Positions 44,732 through 54,650 of a DNA stretch of 64,000 nt are shown here, one piece after another. The notes beneath the pieces were generated by a model. That model was given only the letters and a program-made list of their open reading frames with translations. It did no database searches and was not told where the DNA came from. Position 1 is the first letter of the stretch. Every line of letters begins with the position of its first letter. Origin of the DNA: an uncultured Planctomycetaceae bacterium (GTDB lineage: Bacteria > Planctomycetota > Planctomycetia > Gemmatales > Gemmataceae); the NCBI GenBank assembly GCA_937888715.1, contig CALARU010000114.1, positions 1-64,000 of the forward strand. Direction: 5' to 3'. Position numbers and translations under genes: made by a program.

Positions 44732-45922
44732 TTAAACCAAGTTGTTTTGCAAAGTGCCAACATGGAATAGTGAGTCTAATTGAGAAGTTCGTGTTTTCAA
44801 TTGAACTTTGACTTCGGTTAAAGAGTCTGCTTTTGCGAAAACAGTAATAACCGGTGAGCCCTTGTGAATGGCAGAGCCGGTTTTTGGAATATCTGCAAAA
44901 GGTGAAAACAACAGAGGATTTGCCTCGATTGAATGCCAAGGTGCTTCTTTTGGAATCAAAACATCATGTGGAGCATAGTAGATGGCTTTCCCAATTACGG
45001 TTGTTTCGCTGGGAGCAGGATTTTCATAAATAGGCTTGATGCCAAAAGCTTGCAAATGTTTAGTTATAAAATTTTGGCCTAGGGCTAATTCCAATACTTC
45101 CATGGAAGCTGTATAGCGAGGATTTATCTCAAGTGGATAAACCTTTGAATCATTTAAAATGTAGTCCAACCCTAGTAGACCACGGGGGCGATAATTGCTG
45201 GATATTATTTTGCCAATAGTTTGAAGTTCTTTTAGTTCGGAGTTACAAGGTTTTACTGGCCCCATGTTGCCCGAGTATAAAAAATCATTTGCATGCAAAG
45301 ATTGTGTGCCTGAAGATTGAATGCTCAAGCCTAAAAGTTCAAAGCCTGATTCGGTAAAGCAAAAGATGGCACTACGGCTTTCGCCATTTTTGAATTCTTG
45401 ATAGTAAAAATCAGAATCATCTACCATTGCTTGTTTACTTGGATCAAAAGGCTTTATTCCAAGCCCTCCAGAACGGTATTTAGGTTTGCGGAGATATGAG
45501 GTTTCGTTATTTAAATCCTTCATACTAATAATAATTGCAGGTGTATTTATTTGCTTGGACTTTAACAGTTTATAAAATCCAGGAATGTTTCTGAGATTAT
45601 AAAGAGTACGTCCAGTTATACCAAGAATAGTTCGCTGGGCGGATAGGAAATGTAACAGTGCTGAATGGTTTTCCAGGCCACCTGTATAAAGTATGGGTAC
45701 TTTCGGGGCAGCTTTGATCAAGTCCGAGATTTCGTCGGGAAACGATTTTGTAATCAAGGTGGTGGGGCAGTTTTTTGCGAGGTCTTCATCTGCATAAAGA
45801 TCGATGCACCATGGCTGATAACCTGCTCTTATGCACGAAAATGCCAAGGAGCGAACGCTTGCCCCTATTAATATTAAGGTTGCATTGTCGCCCTTGCGAG
45901 GTAAATTAAATCTTCCTGCCAT
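44732..45922 (-). CDS. ATP-grasp protein (H4MPT cluster orf17-like)
   Basis: The 396-residue protein has an N-terminal Rossmann-like part (LILIGASVRSLAFSCIRAGY) and an ATP-grasp domain with LRKPKYRSGGLGIKPF, SNYRPRGLLGLDYILND and the Mg-binding PLEINPRYTASMEVLEL. It resembles the orf17 protein (COG1821-type ATP-grasp) that stands in methylotroph H4MPT clusters; its substrate is unknown, a carboxyl-amine ligation in the cofactor tail being one hypothesis. The stop lies 49 bases before the mch start. It is divergent from the heme/HEAT dehydrogenase gene, 60 bases away. Confidence 0.8.
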   Translation of the reverse strand: MAGRFNLPRKGDNATLILIGASVRSLAFSCIRAGYQPWCIDLYADEDLAKNCPTTLITKSFPDEISDLIKAAPKVPILYTGGLENHSALLHFLSAQRTILGITGRTLYNLRNIPGFYKLLKSKQINTPAIIISMKDLNNETSYLRKPKYRSGGLGIKPFDPSKQAMVDDSDFYYQEFKNGESRSAIFCFTESGFELLGLSIQSSGTQSLHANDFLYSGNMGPVKPCNSELKELQTIGKIISSNYRPRGLLGLDYILNDSKVYPLEINPRYTASMEVLELALGQNFITKHLQAFGIKPIYENPAPSETTVIGKAIYYAPHDVLIPKEAPWHSIEANPLLFSPFADIPKTGSAIHKGSPVITVFAKADSLTEVKVQLKTRTSQLDSLFHVGTLQNNLV

Positions 45923-45981
45923 GATTAAGAACCTTTTGGATACACTTGATTAAAGCAGTCTACTGGAAAACAGGATCAATC

Positions 45982-48978
45982 ATGAAATTAACTCCAGTTA
46001 TTTTATCAATTGGGACGCTAATATTTGGGACCATAGGTTTGATGGGCCAGAATGCTAAACCTCTGGATTTAAGTAATCCGGGTGCCCTGACACCTGCCGA
46101 AGAAAAGAAAACCTTTAAGCTCGCATCAGGTTTTAAAATCGAACTTGCAGCTTCAGAACCAACTATCATTGACCCCGTTGCACTTGCAGAGGATGAACAA
46201 GGCAGGTTGTTTGTCACCGAAATGATTGGCTATCCAAATGGGGGCGTTGGCACGGGGGATGTTTCTTCCGGGCGAATTAAGTTGTTGGAAGATAAAGACA
46301 AAGATGGGTTTTACGAAACAAGCACTATTTTCGCAGAGGGTTTGCGCTTTCCTATAGGGTTATTTCCTTGGAAAAAAGGCCTTATTGTGGCAAATGCGCC
46401 AGACCTTATTTATCTAGAAGATACTAACAATGATGGTAAAGCGGATTCTTCCAAAGTTCTTTTCACTGGTTTTCACACTTCCAATATTCAACAAATGTTG
46501 AACAGTTTTAGATGGGGCCTCGACAATCAAATTCATGCGGTAGCAGGAGGCAACGGCGGAACTATTACCAGCAAAGAAAACCCCAAGATGGTTCCAGTTG
46601 AATTGCGGGGCAGGGGGATTCGATTCAGGCCTGATATTCCTGATAGCCTTGATCCCGTTACCGGTGGCGGGCAATATGGTTTGACCATGGATTCTTTCGG
46701 AGCTCTTTTTTCTTCCACCAACAGTCAACATTTAAGGCACATGGTTTTGCCTGATGATCAGATTCGTAGAAATCCTTATCTTGCTGTGGGGAGCATGGCT
46801 TTGGATATTGCGGAACATGGTGCAGCTTGCAAGGTGTTTCGGATTAGTCCGTTTGAAGCGTGGCGGGTGGAACGCACGAGCAGAAGAAAATCTAGCGAAT
46901 TAGCCAAGAGGTTGCCAGCAACGGAATTGGTTCCGGGAGGATATTCTACATCATCTTGCAGTCCGCTTTTGCTGGATTCTGATTCGGTACAGGCCCCTTA
47001 CCGAGATAGTATCATCATTTGCGAACCTGCGAATAATGTAATCATGCGTGATGTTTTAGAACCTAAAGGTGTAACCTTTATTTCTAGGCGGGGCGATCCT
47101 GAAAAAGAATTTCTCGCTTCAACGGATAACTGGTTCAGGCCTGTGCATTTAAATCTTTGTTTGGATGGTTCTATATTGGTGCTTGATTTTTATCGTGAAG
47201 TAATAGAAACGCCTTTGTCACTTCCCGAGGATATGAAAGCTGTTTTACCCTTAAAAACTCAGGGAAAAGGGCGTATTTGGAGAATCATTCCAGATGGGAT
47301 AAAGAAAGTACAACCTTTTCCAGAGGCTTCAAATTTTATCGGATTGGTTGCAGAGTTAGAGTCAGGAAATCAAACCAGACGAATGATGGCCCAGAAATTA
47401 CTTGTCGAGCGTAATCAAGTTGGTGCCCAAGATTTACTCGTCAATCTTGTCCAGAAAAGTCTATCGCCACAAGCCAGAATGCATGCCCTTTGTACCCTTG
47501 ATGGTTTAAAGTTGCTGCAAGAGAAGCAGGTGGTTCATGCGCTTGCAGATTCATCGCCTGGCGTCAGGTTGCATGCTGTAAGGCTTTCAAATAAATTCAT
47601 CAGTCAATCGGATGCGGTGTTGAAATTAGTTTCAAATCTTGGTGGGGATCAAGATGCGCGCGTTCGCTGCCAAGTCGCTTTTGCCATGGGTAATGTCGGG
47701 CCTGATAAATGTAAAGATACTTTGATTAAGCTCGTGAAAAGTGATGGAGAAGATCGTTGGATGCAAACCGCAATTCTTAGCTCATCAGCTCAGGTTGGGG
47801 GTAAACTTCTTTTAGAACTTCTTGAGGATGAATCAATTGGTGCAGGGGAAAACACGGGTCGGGAAGCTTTTCTTTCGCGGCTTTCTGCAGTATCTTCGAC
47901 CCGTTTGGAAAATGCTGAGATGGCAAAATTGTTGATGCTGGTGCAAAGGCCAAACTTTAAACCTACTTTACGCGCAGCTATTCTTGAAGGCATTGCCCAA
48001 AGTCAGGTTGCAATCGGGAATTCTGCTGAAGATCTCTGGGAAAAACCGGATGATCAATTGAAAAAGGCTCTCGATAGTTTGATGCCATTGTTTGTTAATG
48101 CAGCAAATACTGCTCGACTTTCCAACGCCCCGATTACAAGCAGGTTGTCTGCATTGCGATTGCTGGCAATGGGGCCATTTTCTGTTATTTCGCAACTTGC
48201 ACCTGAATTACTTCAAGCGCAAACACCTCCCGCAATTCAAACAGCCACTCTTCAGGTTTTGTCTGCGTTTAAAAAAACAGAAGTGAGTAAGATCATTCTT
48301 AATGCATGGCCTTCTTTCAGTCCAGCGTTAAGGCGTGAAGCGGTGGAAACTCTTTTTTCTAGAAAAGATCGCATTGAAGCTATTATTTATGGGATGGAAA
48401 AAGGGATCATCCAACCATCGCATCTTGAGGCTTCCAGAATAGACCAGCTTAAAAAATTAAACCAAGTTTCTCTGCAACAAAAAGTGATTGCGATACTTGC
48501 AAAAACCACTTCAACTAATCGTAAACAGGTGGTGGATTCGTATGCCAAGGTTTTGGAAATGAAGGGTGATCATTTAAAGGGAAAAGAAGTATTCAGGAAA
48601 AACTGTGCGACTTGCCATAAATTTGATGACATGGGCTATCAGGTTGGACCAGATCTTCTTGCTGCCATTCGTGGTAAAAATTCGGAATACCTTCTAATTG
48701 CGATTCTCGACCCCGGCAGGGAAGTTGATTCCCGATATGTTAATTACACTATCGAAACAAAGCAGGGGCGAATATTTAGCGGTTTGTTGGCATCAGAATC
48801 CGGGACTTCTGTGAATCTCAAGCGTGGCGAAAATGCTGAAGATACCATCCTTAGAAATCAAATTGAATCGATTCAGGCTAGTGCCAAATCTCTTATGCCC
48901 GAAGGTTTGGATATGCAGGTAAAGCTAGAAGATATGTCAAACTTATTAGCTTATCTTTTACAAGTTTCTGGAAAGTAG
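45982..48978 (+). CDS. Secreted PVC-type dehydrogenase with HEAT-like repeats and c-type heme
   Basis: The 998-residue protein starts at the ATG 45982 (AGGAT nine to ten bases upstream; an in-frame TTG at 45946 is less likely). It has a signal peptide (LTPVILSIGTLIFGTIGLMG). The N-terminal part is a beta-propeller dehydrogenase-like domain (TIGR02604 type: IDPVALAEDEQGRLFVTEMI, LYSG-like repeats, GLRFPIGLFPWKKGLIVANA). A central helical region of HEAT-like repeats follows (VRLHAVRLSNKF, DARVRCQVAFAMGNVG). The C-terminus is a TIGR02603-type cytochrome c with CATCH (residues 875-879) and MSNLLAYLLQ. The architecture is typical of planctomycete surface oxidoreductases of unknown substrate. Confidence 0.88.
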   Translation: MKLTPVILSIGTLIFGTIGLMGQNAKPLDLSNPGALTPAEEKKTFKLASGFKIELAASEPTIIDPVALAEDEQGRLFVTEMIGYPNGGVGTGDVSSGRIKLLEDKDKDGFYETSTIFAEGLRFPIGLFPWKKGLIVANAPDLIYLEDTNNDGKADSSKVLFTGFHTSNIQQMLNSFRWGLDNQIHAVAGGNGGTITSKENPKMVPVELRGRGIRFRPDIPDSLDPVTGGGQYGLTMDSFGALFSSTNSQHLRHMVLPDDQIRRNPYLAVGSMALDIAEHGAACKVFRISPFEAWRVERTSRRKSSELAKRLPATELVPGGYSTSSCSPLLLDSDSVQAPYRDSIIICEPANNVIMRDVLEPKGVTFISRRGDPEKEFLASTDNWFRPVHLNLCLDGSILVLDFYREVIETPLSLPEDMKAVLPLKTQGKGRIWRIIPDGIKKVQPFPEASNFIGLVAELESGNQTRRMMAQKLLVERNQVGAQDLLVNLVQKSLSPQARMHALCTLDGLKLLQEKQVVHALADSSPGVRLHAVRLSNKFISQSDAVLKLVSNLGGDQDARVRCQVAFAMGNVGPDKCKDTLIKLVKSDGEDRWMQTAILSSSAQVGGKLLLELLEDESIGAGENTGREAFLSRLSAVSSTRLENAEMAKLLMLVQRPNFKPTLRAAILEGIAQSQVAIGNSAEDLWEKPDDQLKKALDSLMPLFVNAANTARLSNAPITSRLSALRLLAMGPFSVISQLAPELLQAQTPPAIQTATLQVLSAFKKTEVSKIILNAWPSFSPALRREAVETLFSRKDRIEAIIYGMEKGIIQPSHLEASRIDQLKKLNQVSLQQKVIAILAKTTSTNRKQVVDSYAKVLEMKGDHLKGKEVFRKNCATCHKFDDMGYQVGPDLLAAIRGKNSEYLLIAILDPGREVDSRYVNYTIETKQGRIFSGLLASESGTSVNLKRGENAEDTILRNQIESIQASAKSLMPEGLDMQVKLEDMSNLLAYLLQVSGK

Positions 48979-48993
48979 AGGGGTGCAGATTTT

Positions 48994-50097
48994 ATGACAA
49001 AAGTTTCAGAGCTGGCATCTTGGTTTGATCAAATTGCGCCGCGTTCGCTTGCTGCGGATTGGGATAATACCGGCCTATTAATGGGCGATTTTTCTTCTGA
49101 TGTCAATAAAGTTTTGGTTTGCCTGACTCTTACCAAAGAAGTTGCTGATGAAGCCATCAACCGAAAAGTTCAGATGGTTGTCACGCATCACCCGTTGCCT
49201 TTTAAACCAATTAAAAACATGAATACGAGTAGTTCGGAAGGGTCGATTCTTTGGAAGCTTGCAACGAAAGGGATAGGGGTTTATTCGCTGCATACCCGTT
49301 GGGATGATGCGCAAGGTGGCATCAATGAATCTTTATTGGAAATGATTGGTGCGAAAAATCTTGGCCCGATCATTTCGTCGCAAAGTAAGGAAGAAGTAAA
49401 ATTGGTTACCTTTGTGCCTGGGGAGAATCTTCAAAAAGTAAGTGAGGCATTGTTTGAAGCAGGCGCAGGGGTTATTGGTAATTACAGGGAATGCAGTTTT
49501 ACTATGGAAGGGACAGGCACTTTTTTTGGCAATGAACAAGCCAGCCCGGTGGTAGGGAAAAAAGGGCAGCGGGAAAAAGTTCTGGAGCAACGCCTTGAGG
49601 TTGTTTGCCCAGCTTCACGAATTCAAGCAGTTGTCTCTGCGCTTAAAAATTCTCATCCTTATGAAGAGCCAGCTTTTGATCTTGTCATGCTTAAACCTAA
49701 ACCAACAGGTTCAGGCACGGGTAGAATTGGATTGCTAACGCTGCCTACTTCGATTGCACAACTTGCTGAAAAATTCGAGAAAGCTTTAGGTATCACCCGG
49801 GTTTCATTTGCGGGGAATGTGGAGCGATTGGTTTCCAAGGTTGCGGTAGTGTGTGGCAGTGGGGCATCACTGATGACTCAAGCTTTCATGCAAGGTGCGG
49901 AAAGTTTTATTACCGGGGAAGCACGGTTTCATGATTTGTTAAGTGCTAAAGATCAGAACAAGTCGATTCTTTTGCTGGGGCATTATAAATCAGAGCGATT
50001 TGGTATTGATGCGTTGGCTACTAAGCTTCAATCCCGATTTACTGCAGTGGAAGTTATAGCTTCTGAGTCGGAAAGTGATCCTTTAGAATCATTTTGA
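48994..50097 (+). CDS. Nif3-like dinuclear metal centre protein
   Basis: The 367-residue protein is of the Nif3/YbgI/YqfO family: WDNTGLLMGDF, the metal-binding VVTHHPLPFKPIKN, IGVYSLHTRWDD, and the C-terminal TGEARFHDLLSAK and LGHYKSERFGIDALA. The middle region (about residues 125-230) is the YqfO-type inserted domain (LVTFVPGENLQKVSEALFEA, HPYEEPAFDLVMLKPK). The molecular role of the family is not established; GTP cyclohydrolase I activity was reported for one homolog, but general function is unclear. It starts 15 bases after the heme/HEAT gene. Confidence 0.9.
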   Translation: MTKVSELASWFDQIAPRSLAADWDNTGLLMGDFSSDVNKVLVCLTLTKEVADEAINRKVQMVVTHHPLPFKPIKNMNTSSSEGSILWKLATKGIGVYSLHTRWDDAQGGINESLLEMIGAKNLGPIISSQSKEEVKLVTFVPGENLQKVSEALFEAGAGVIGNYRECSFTMEGTGTFFGNEQASPVVGKKGQREKVLEQRLEVVCPASRIQAVVSALKNSHPYEEPAFDLVMLKPKPTGSGTGRIGLLTLPTSIAQLAEKFEKALGITRVSFAGNVERLVSKVAVVCGSGASLMTQAFMQGAESFITGEARFHDLLSAKDQNKSILLLGHYKSERFGIDALATKLQSRFTAVEVIASESESDPLESF

Positions 50098-50353
50098 AAT
50101 ATGTGCAAGCTTAGGTAGTGCATGAGTACAACCGATCGGTAATATTTTCAAATATTGAAGCTTGGGTAATCTTTTTCTAAATGAATGGGAAAAGGTTTTA
50201 TCAGGCTTTTTGTAATGGTTTAGAGTGGTTTGATATTTCTAATAGCAAAAAATAAAGTCTTAGGCATAGTTATTGCATTAGTGTTGATTAACTTAAAAGT
50301 TGCTGAAGATTTAATCTTGGCTTTTAAGGAAGAATGCACAAGGAAGTGTTGCA

Positions 50354-50572
50354 ATGCAAAAATGGGTAATCGGAATTGTTGCCAGCTTTTTGGTTCTGAG
50401 TGGATTGATGTTTTTAGGTGCAAACAAAAAAGCAAAGGCTAACGAAGTTGGTTCTAGGACTGTAATGAATGACTCGTTAAATACCGAAGCTGCCCAGCGC
50501 TACAGAAAAGTTCAGCCCAAGCATTGGCGTGCAGCCATGGTTAAAGGGTTTGGCTATTCAGCAATGCGATAA
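50354..50572 (+). CDS. Small membrane or secreted protein, unknown
   Basis: The 72-residue protein has one N-terminal hydrophobic stretch (WVIGIVASFLVLSGLMFLG) and a basic C-terminal half (YRKVQPKHWRAAMVKGFGY). AGGAAG lies seven bases before the ATG, which supports a real gene. It is isolated in a gap between the Nif3 gene and a minus-strand gene. No family recognised; it could be a single-pass membrane protein or a secreted peptide. Confidence 0.6.
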   Translation: MQKWVIGIVASFLVLSGLMFLGANKKAKANEVGSRTVMNDSLNTEAAQRYRKVQPKHWRAAMVKGFGYSAMR

Positions 50573-50575
50573 AAA

Positions 50576-52210
50576 TCAAGGTAGAGCAGGGGGCTCGTTG
50601 CTTGCAGGGGCCTTGCTTGAAGGAAGAATCGAAATAGTTTCTTCCGCCTTACCCGAAATTCCTTCATCTGCTGAATATTCCAGTCTAAAAGTCCCATCTC
50701 CAGTTTTTTTTGCCTGCAAAAATAATGAGTAAGTTACTTCTTTTCCTGGCTCCAAGCTGGGCAATGGCAGGAAGCCCACTTTATCTGGTTGCCTGCTGAA
50801 GTTTGTTGGGCCACGCCCTTCGGTTACAATTGTAGTATCAGGCGATATCGCACTTAAGATCAAATTTTTAATAGGGTTTGGGCTGTTATTAATTAGCCTT
50901 AAGGTGAGTGCGGTTTGCTCTCCTAGTTCCATGGGATCAATGCTTTTGTCAATTTCAGCAACCAAGCCATTGTTGTTTTCAAAAATGGTGATCTTCTCAA
51001 CCTGCCAACCTGTTGGGATTTTATCTGCTGTTACTTCCGTACGATTTTTTAAAGTGCCTGCAATGGTGGGTTTGATTACCATTTGCACGGTTTGCCTTTG
51101 TTTGGGCGCAAGTTGAGGAATCAGCCATTTGATTTCCCCGTTTTCGTTTCTACCGCCGCCACTCGCTGCAAGAAATTGCGTAGATGCATCTAATTTCGTC
51201 GAGACTTTTATTCCTCGAACCAATTGATTCCCGGAATTGGTGATGGTGATTTGGTAGCTTGTAGGTCGATTGATGTTACGGCGATCGGGGCCACCAATAT
51301 TTAATGCAAGTTTAACTTCTCCAACTTCAACTTTGGAGGAGGTTTCTTTTTTTATCCCAGAAGTTGTTGTTACGGTTGCTTTGTTTATGAATTTTCCTGT
51401 TTTCTTGGCAGCAGCTTGAAATTCTAACCGCTTAGATTGTCCGCTTGGGATGGCGCCTATATTCCAAATTAACGGGTTTTCACCCGAGGTTGAAGGCTTG
51501 CTAGTTAAGAACTCAAGTCCATCAGGAATAATGTTGGTTAGTTGAACACCCGTTAGTTCTGAATTACCGGTGTTGAATATATCTATTTGGTAACTCAGTG
51601 TGTCGTACAACATGGCTTGAATGGGCCCTGTCATTTTTATGAGTAGGGGAGATGCTAGTTGGGTTTTAACAGCTTGGCCATGTTCGTATTGGACTCGAGA
51701 AATGCAATCAACTTCGCCAGTACCAGTTACCATCACAACTAATTTGATTTCTTTGCTGGAATTGCCTGGGAGGGAGCCGAGTTTCCAGATGAGTTCGCCT
51801 TCGAGGCTATCGGGTGGAGGGGTGGCCCTGAGGAATTTAGCATTCGTGGGGATATTATTTCTAACACGGACTTGGTGTGCTTCAGCTGGAGAATGATTTT
51901 CGATGAGGATGCGGTACTCTAATTCATCATTGGGGCTGGCTTGGGCGGAAACTCGCACACGAATAGTTACAAAAGGTGCGGGTGGATCAGAAGGGGAGAA
52001 TGTGCCCAATGAACTTTTTGCAGGGATGGATTTTGCTGGAGATTGGCCTTCAATAGGGGGTTCTGCCCCTGAATTAGGTGCCGATATTGTCGGGGAAATT
52101 GTTTCTTGTATCCCGTAACCTTTGTTGGTTGGAACAAGAAGGTAATGCAAGCAAATCAAGCAAATAACTGAAAACGAAAACAGTTGCATTAAATGTTTTG
52201 GTTGTTTCAT
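50576..52210 (-). CDS. Exported DUF11-repeat protein
   Basis: The 544-residue protein has a signal peptide (HLMQLFSFSVICLICLHYLL) and four or more tandem DUF11-like (CARDB-like) beta-sandwich repeats. Each opens with a pattern such as ASPNDELEYRILIENHSPAE, IQAMLYDTLSYQIDIFNTGN, NINRPTSYQITITNSGNQLV and EQTALTLRLINNSPNPIKNL. Such repeats are found in surface proteins and probably form rods. A Ser/Pro-rich N-terminal spacer precedes them. The stop lies only three bases from the stop of the convergent 72-residue gene. It has no obvious enzyme domain. Confidence 0.85.
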   Translation of the reverse strand: MKQPKHLMQLFSFSVICLICLHYLLVPTNKGYGIQETISPTISAPNSGAEPPIEGQSPAKSIPAKSSLGTFSPSDPPAPFVTIRVRVSAQASPNDELEYRILIENHSPAEAHQVRVRNNIPTNAKFLRATPPPDSLEGELIWKLGSLPGNSSKEIKLVVMVTGTGEVDCISRVQYEHGQAVKTQLASPLLIKMTGPIQAMLYDTLSYQIDIFNTGNSELTGVQLTNIIPDGLEFLTSKPSTSGENPLIWNIGAIPSGQSKRLEFQAAAKKTGKFINKATVTTTSGIKKETSSKVEVGEVKLALNIGGPDRRNINRPTSYQITITNSGNQLVRGIKVSTKLDASTQFLAASGGGRNENGEIKWLIPQLAPKQRQTVQMVIKPTIAGTLKNRTEVTADKIPTGWQVEKITIFENNNGLVAEIDKSIDPMELGEQTALTLRLINNSPNPIKNLILSAISPDTTIVTEGRGPTNFSRQPDKVGFLPLPSLEPGKEVTYSLFLQAKKTGDGTFRLEYSADEGISGKAEETISILPSSKAPASNEPPALP

Positions 52211-52442
52211 GATCTAATTGCCCAGCGGTTAAATCTTTCAAGTCAAAATTTATTATCCTTGAAAAACAGCTAGTGTGCGAACATTTTAAGATAAATCTTG
52301 GATGTTTTGTTGGGCCAAAAGAGAAAATAACTCTGCTGATAATATAAGGGTAAGTCTTTAAGGGTAAATAGTTTGAAATAATCAAGAATTGATCTATGAT
52401 GCATTCAATGATGGAACTTTATTGTGATACAGGAGCGAAGTT

Positions 52443-54239
52443 ATGAAGTCGTTAATAATATTTTCTGTTACGGTTGCTTGCTTTTTCAATGCGCAGAATT
52501 TAATTCTTGCCCAGGATAAAAAGGCTGAAGAAAAGCCTAAGCCTGTTGCGATTGCACATATTCGAATCAGTGGATCTTTGGAGGAAGGCGCAGCACCTGC
52601 AGAACCTTTGTTTTCCAGTTTAAAGGAAACACTTAAAAGCAAATTAGATCGGATAAAAAAAGCCTCCACAGATGCTAATGTCAAAGGCTTGATTCTCGAA
52701 ATCGATGGGATTGATGTCGGCTGGGGGAAACTTGATGAATTGACGGAAGCACTTAATAATTTCAAAAAGTCTGGGAAGAAGATTTATACTTATTTGGAAT
52801 CAGGCGAGATGAAGGATTACCTTATTGCGTTGTCTAGCAATAAAATAATGCTGCCTGAATCTGGCTGGTTGATGCTTACGGGTTTACGGGCGGAAGTTAC
52901 TTTTTATAAGGAAATGCTCGAGAAAATAGGCGCTCAAGCAGACTTCTTAAAAGTAGGGGATTTCAAATCAGCGATTGAGCCCTACACTCGGACCACAATG
53001 AGCGAAAGCAGCCGCAAGCAAATGGAATCCATGCTCGATGATTTTTATGAAAAATCTATTGTGGCAAGAATTCAGATGGAACGAGAGGCTAAAAAATGGG
53101 CTCCCGAGGATATCCGCAAGATTATTGATAATGGCCCTTACACTGCCAAAAAAGCGAAAGAATTGGGGCTTGTTGATTTGGTGGGCTATTTCCCCGCAGT
53201 TACAGAAGCTTTTAAAAAGGAACTAAAAGTCGATGATATCACTTTGCTTAAAAATTATGGCAAAGACAAAATTGATGACATTGATCTTTCCAACCCCTTT
53301 GCACTATTAAAACTTTTTGCTGCTCCAAAAATTTCAAGTAATTCTAAACCTAAAATTGCTGTCATCTATGCCTCTGGCACCATTAATACTGGAAAGAGTG
53401 AACAGAGCCTGTTGGGCTCTGAATCTTGTGGTTCTACTTCTATGATTCAGGCGATTAAACAGGCTGAAAATGATAAAAATGTTAAAGCTATTGTTTTAAG
53501 GGTGGATAGCCCTGGTGGTTCTGCTCTTGCAAGTGATCTTATCTGGGCGGAATTAATGCGATGCAAAAAACCAATTATTGCTTCGATGTCTGATGTTGCA
53601 GCCAGTGGCGGTTATTACATTTGCATGGCGGCATCCAAAATTTATGCTGAGCCGGGCACCATCACTGGTTCTATCGGTGTATTTGGTGGAAAGATCAACA
53701 TGGGTGGCACCTATGCGAAACTTGGAATTACATCCGAGGTTATTACCCGTGGAGCGAATGCTAATCTTTTTTCTTCCACCAATTCTTTTTCCAAATCAGA
53801 GCGTGAAGCAATGACTAAACTCATTGATGATTGTTATGATCAATTCCTTACCAAGGCGCTAACAGGGCGTGAAAAAGCAGGCAGCAAACTTGATCGAAAA
53901 ACTTTGGAAGGGCTTGCTGGTGGTCGCGTTTGGACCGGTAGGCAAGCAAAGGAAAATGGTTTGATCGATGAATTAGGTACCATGCAAGATGCCATCAAGA
54001 TGGCCGCAAAGCTTGGCGGGCTTGCTGTGGATACCGATCCGGAGCTTCTCCTTCTTCCTAAGGGTAAAAGCTTTTTGGATTCTTTATTAGAACCTAAAAC
54101 TCAATTATCCCTGAAGTCGGGGTTGGATATCTCCGGGATTTCATCTCTTTTTAACGAAGTAAAAGGGCTTGATACGTTTTTGCGTATGCGCAATGAACCC
54201 TTATGGCTTATGCTTCCTTACAACTTAAAAGTGAAGTAA
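52443..54239 (+). CDS. sppA: Signal peptide peptidase SppA (67K type)
   Basis: The 598-residue protein has two S49 domains, as the long SppA form. The catalytic lysine is Lys175 in KVGDFKSAIEPYTR (the E. coli Lys209 equivalent), and the nucleophile is Ser388 in SDVAASGGYYICMAA. The supporting motif VDSPGGSALASDLIWAE stands before it. It has an N-terminal signal (LIIFSVTVACFFNAQNLILA) and so acts outside the cytoplasm to degrade released signal peptides. GGAG lies before the ATG at 52443. A 114-residue gene follows three bases later. Confidence 0.92.
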   Translation: MKSLIIFSVTVACFFNAQNLILAQDKKAEEKPKPVAIAHIRISGSLEEGAAPAEPLFSSLKETLKSKLDRIKKASTDANVKGLILEIDGIDVGWGKLDELTEALNNFKKSGKKIYTYLESGEMKDYLIALSSNKIMLPESGWLMLTGLRAEVTFYKEMLEKIGAQADFLKVGDFKSAIEPYTRTTMSESSRKQMESMLDDFYEKSIVARIQMEREAKKWAPEDIRKIIDNGPYTAKKAKELGLVDLVGYFPAVTEAFKKELKVDDITLLKNYGKDKIDDIDLSNPFALLKLFAAPKISSNSKPKIAVIYASGTINTGKSEQSLLGSESCGSTSMIQAIKQAENDKNVKAIVLRVDSPGGSALASDLIWAELMRCKKPIIASMSDVAASGGYYICMAASKIYAEPGTITGSIGVFGGKINMGGTYAKLGITSEVITRGANANLFSSTNSFSKSEREAMTKLIDDCYDQFLTKALTGREKAGSKLDRKTLEGLAGGRVWTGRQAKENGLIDELGTMQDAIKMAAKLGGLAVDTDPELLLLPKGKSFLDSLLEPKTQLSLKSGLDISGISSLFNEVKGLDTFLRMRNEPLWLMLPYNLKVK

Positions 54240-54242
54240 TCG

Positions 54243-54587
54243 ATGGCGAAATGTGATAAAGGTTACCTTTGCAAAGTGTGTGGTAAGGCAGTCGATGAAA
54301 TAACTGAATCTGACCTTTACCTACGCTATCTCCTTCATGAGATTAAAGCAGAAGTTTTGCATCTTGAGCCCGACTGCCATATCCGATGTAATTCTGAGCG
54401 CGCTCAATACATTGTGGATTCAGGTTTTGAACCTTTGAATGATGTAAATACTCTTGGCCCTTTCGCTAAGAGTTTTCTAGATGTTGGTTATGTCGCAGAG
54501 GAAGAAGCCAGAGTTACCGCTGCGTGGCTTAAATTAAAGCAACTCGCAGCTTCAGGCATTGCTATTTTCGATTATCCTCAAACTTGA
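54243..54587 (+). CDS. Small Cys-rich protein coupled to sppA
   Basis: The 114-residue protein begins MAKCDKGYLCKVCGKAVDEI and has four Cys in CxxC-like arrangements (GYLCKVCGK, HLEPDCHIRCNSER), suggesting a small zinc site. Hydrophobic helices follow (SFLDVGYVAEEEARVTAAWL). It starts three bases after the sppA stop and is almost certainly cotranscribed. I recognise no named family. Confidence 0.65.
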   Translation: MAKCDKGYLCKVCGKAVDEITESDLYLRYLLHEIKAEVLHLEPDCHIRCNSERAQYIVDSGFEPLNDVNTLGPFAKSFLDVGYVAEEEARVTAAWLKLKQLAASGIAIFDYPQT

Positions 54588-54650
54588 ACATTCTCGGGGT
54601 CTGATATTTTTCTAAAAACTGAACTTTTTGCTGACTCTGATTATGCATCT

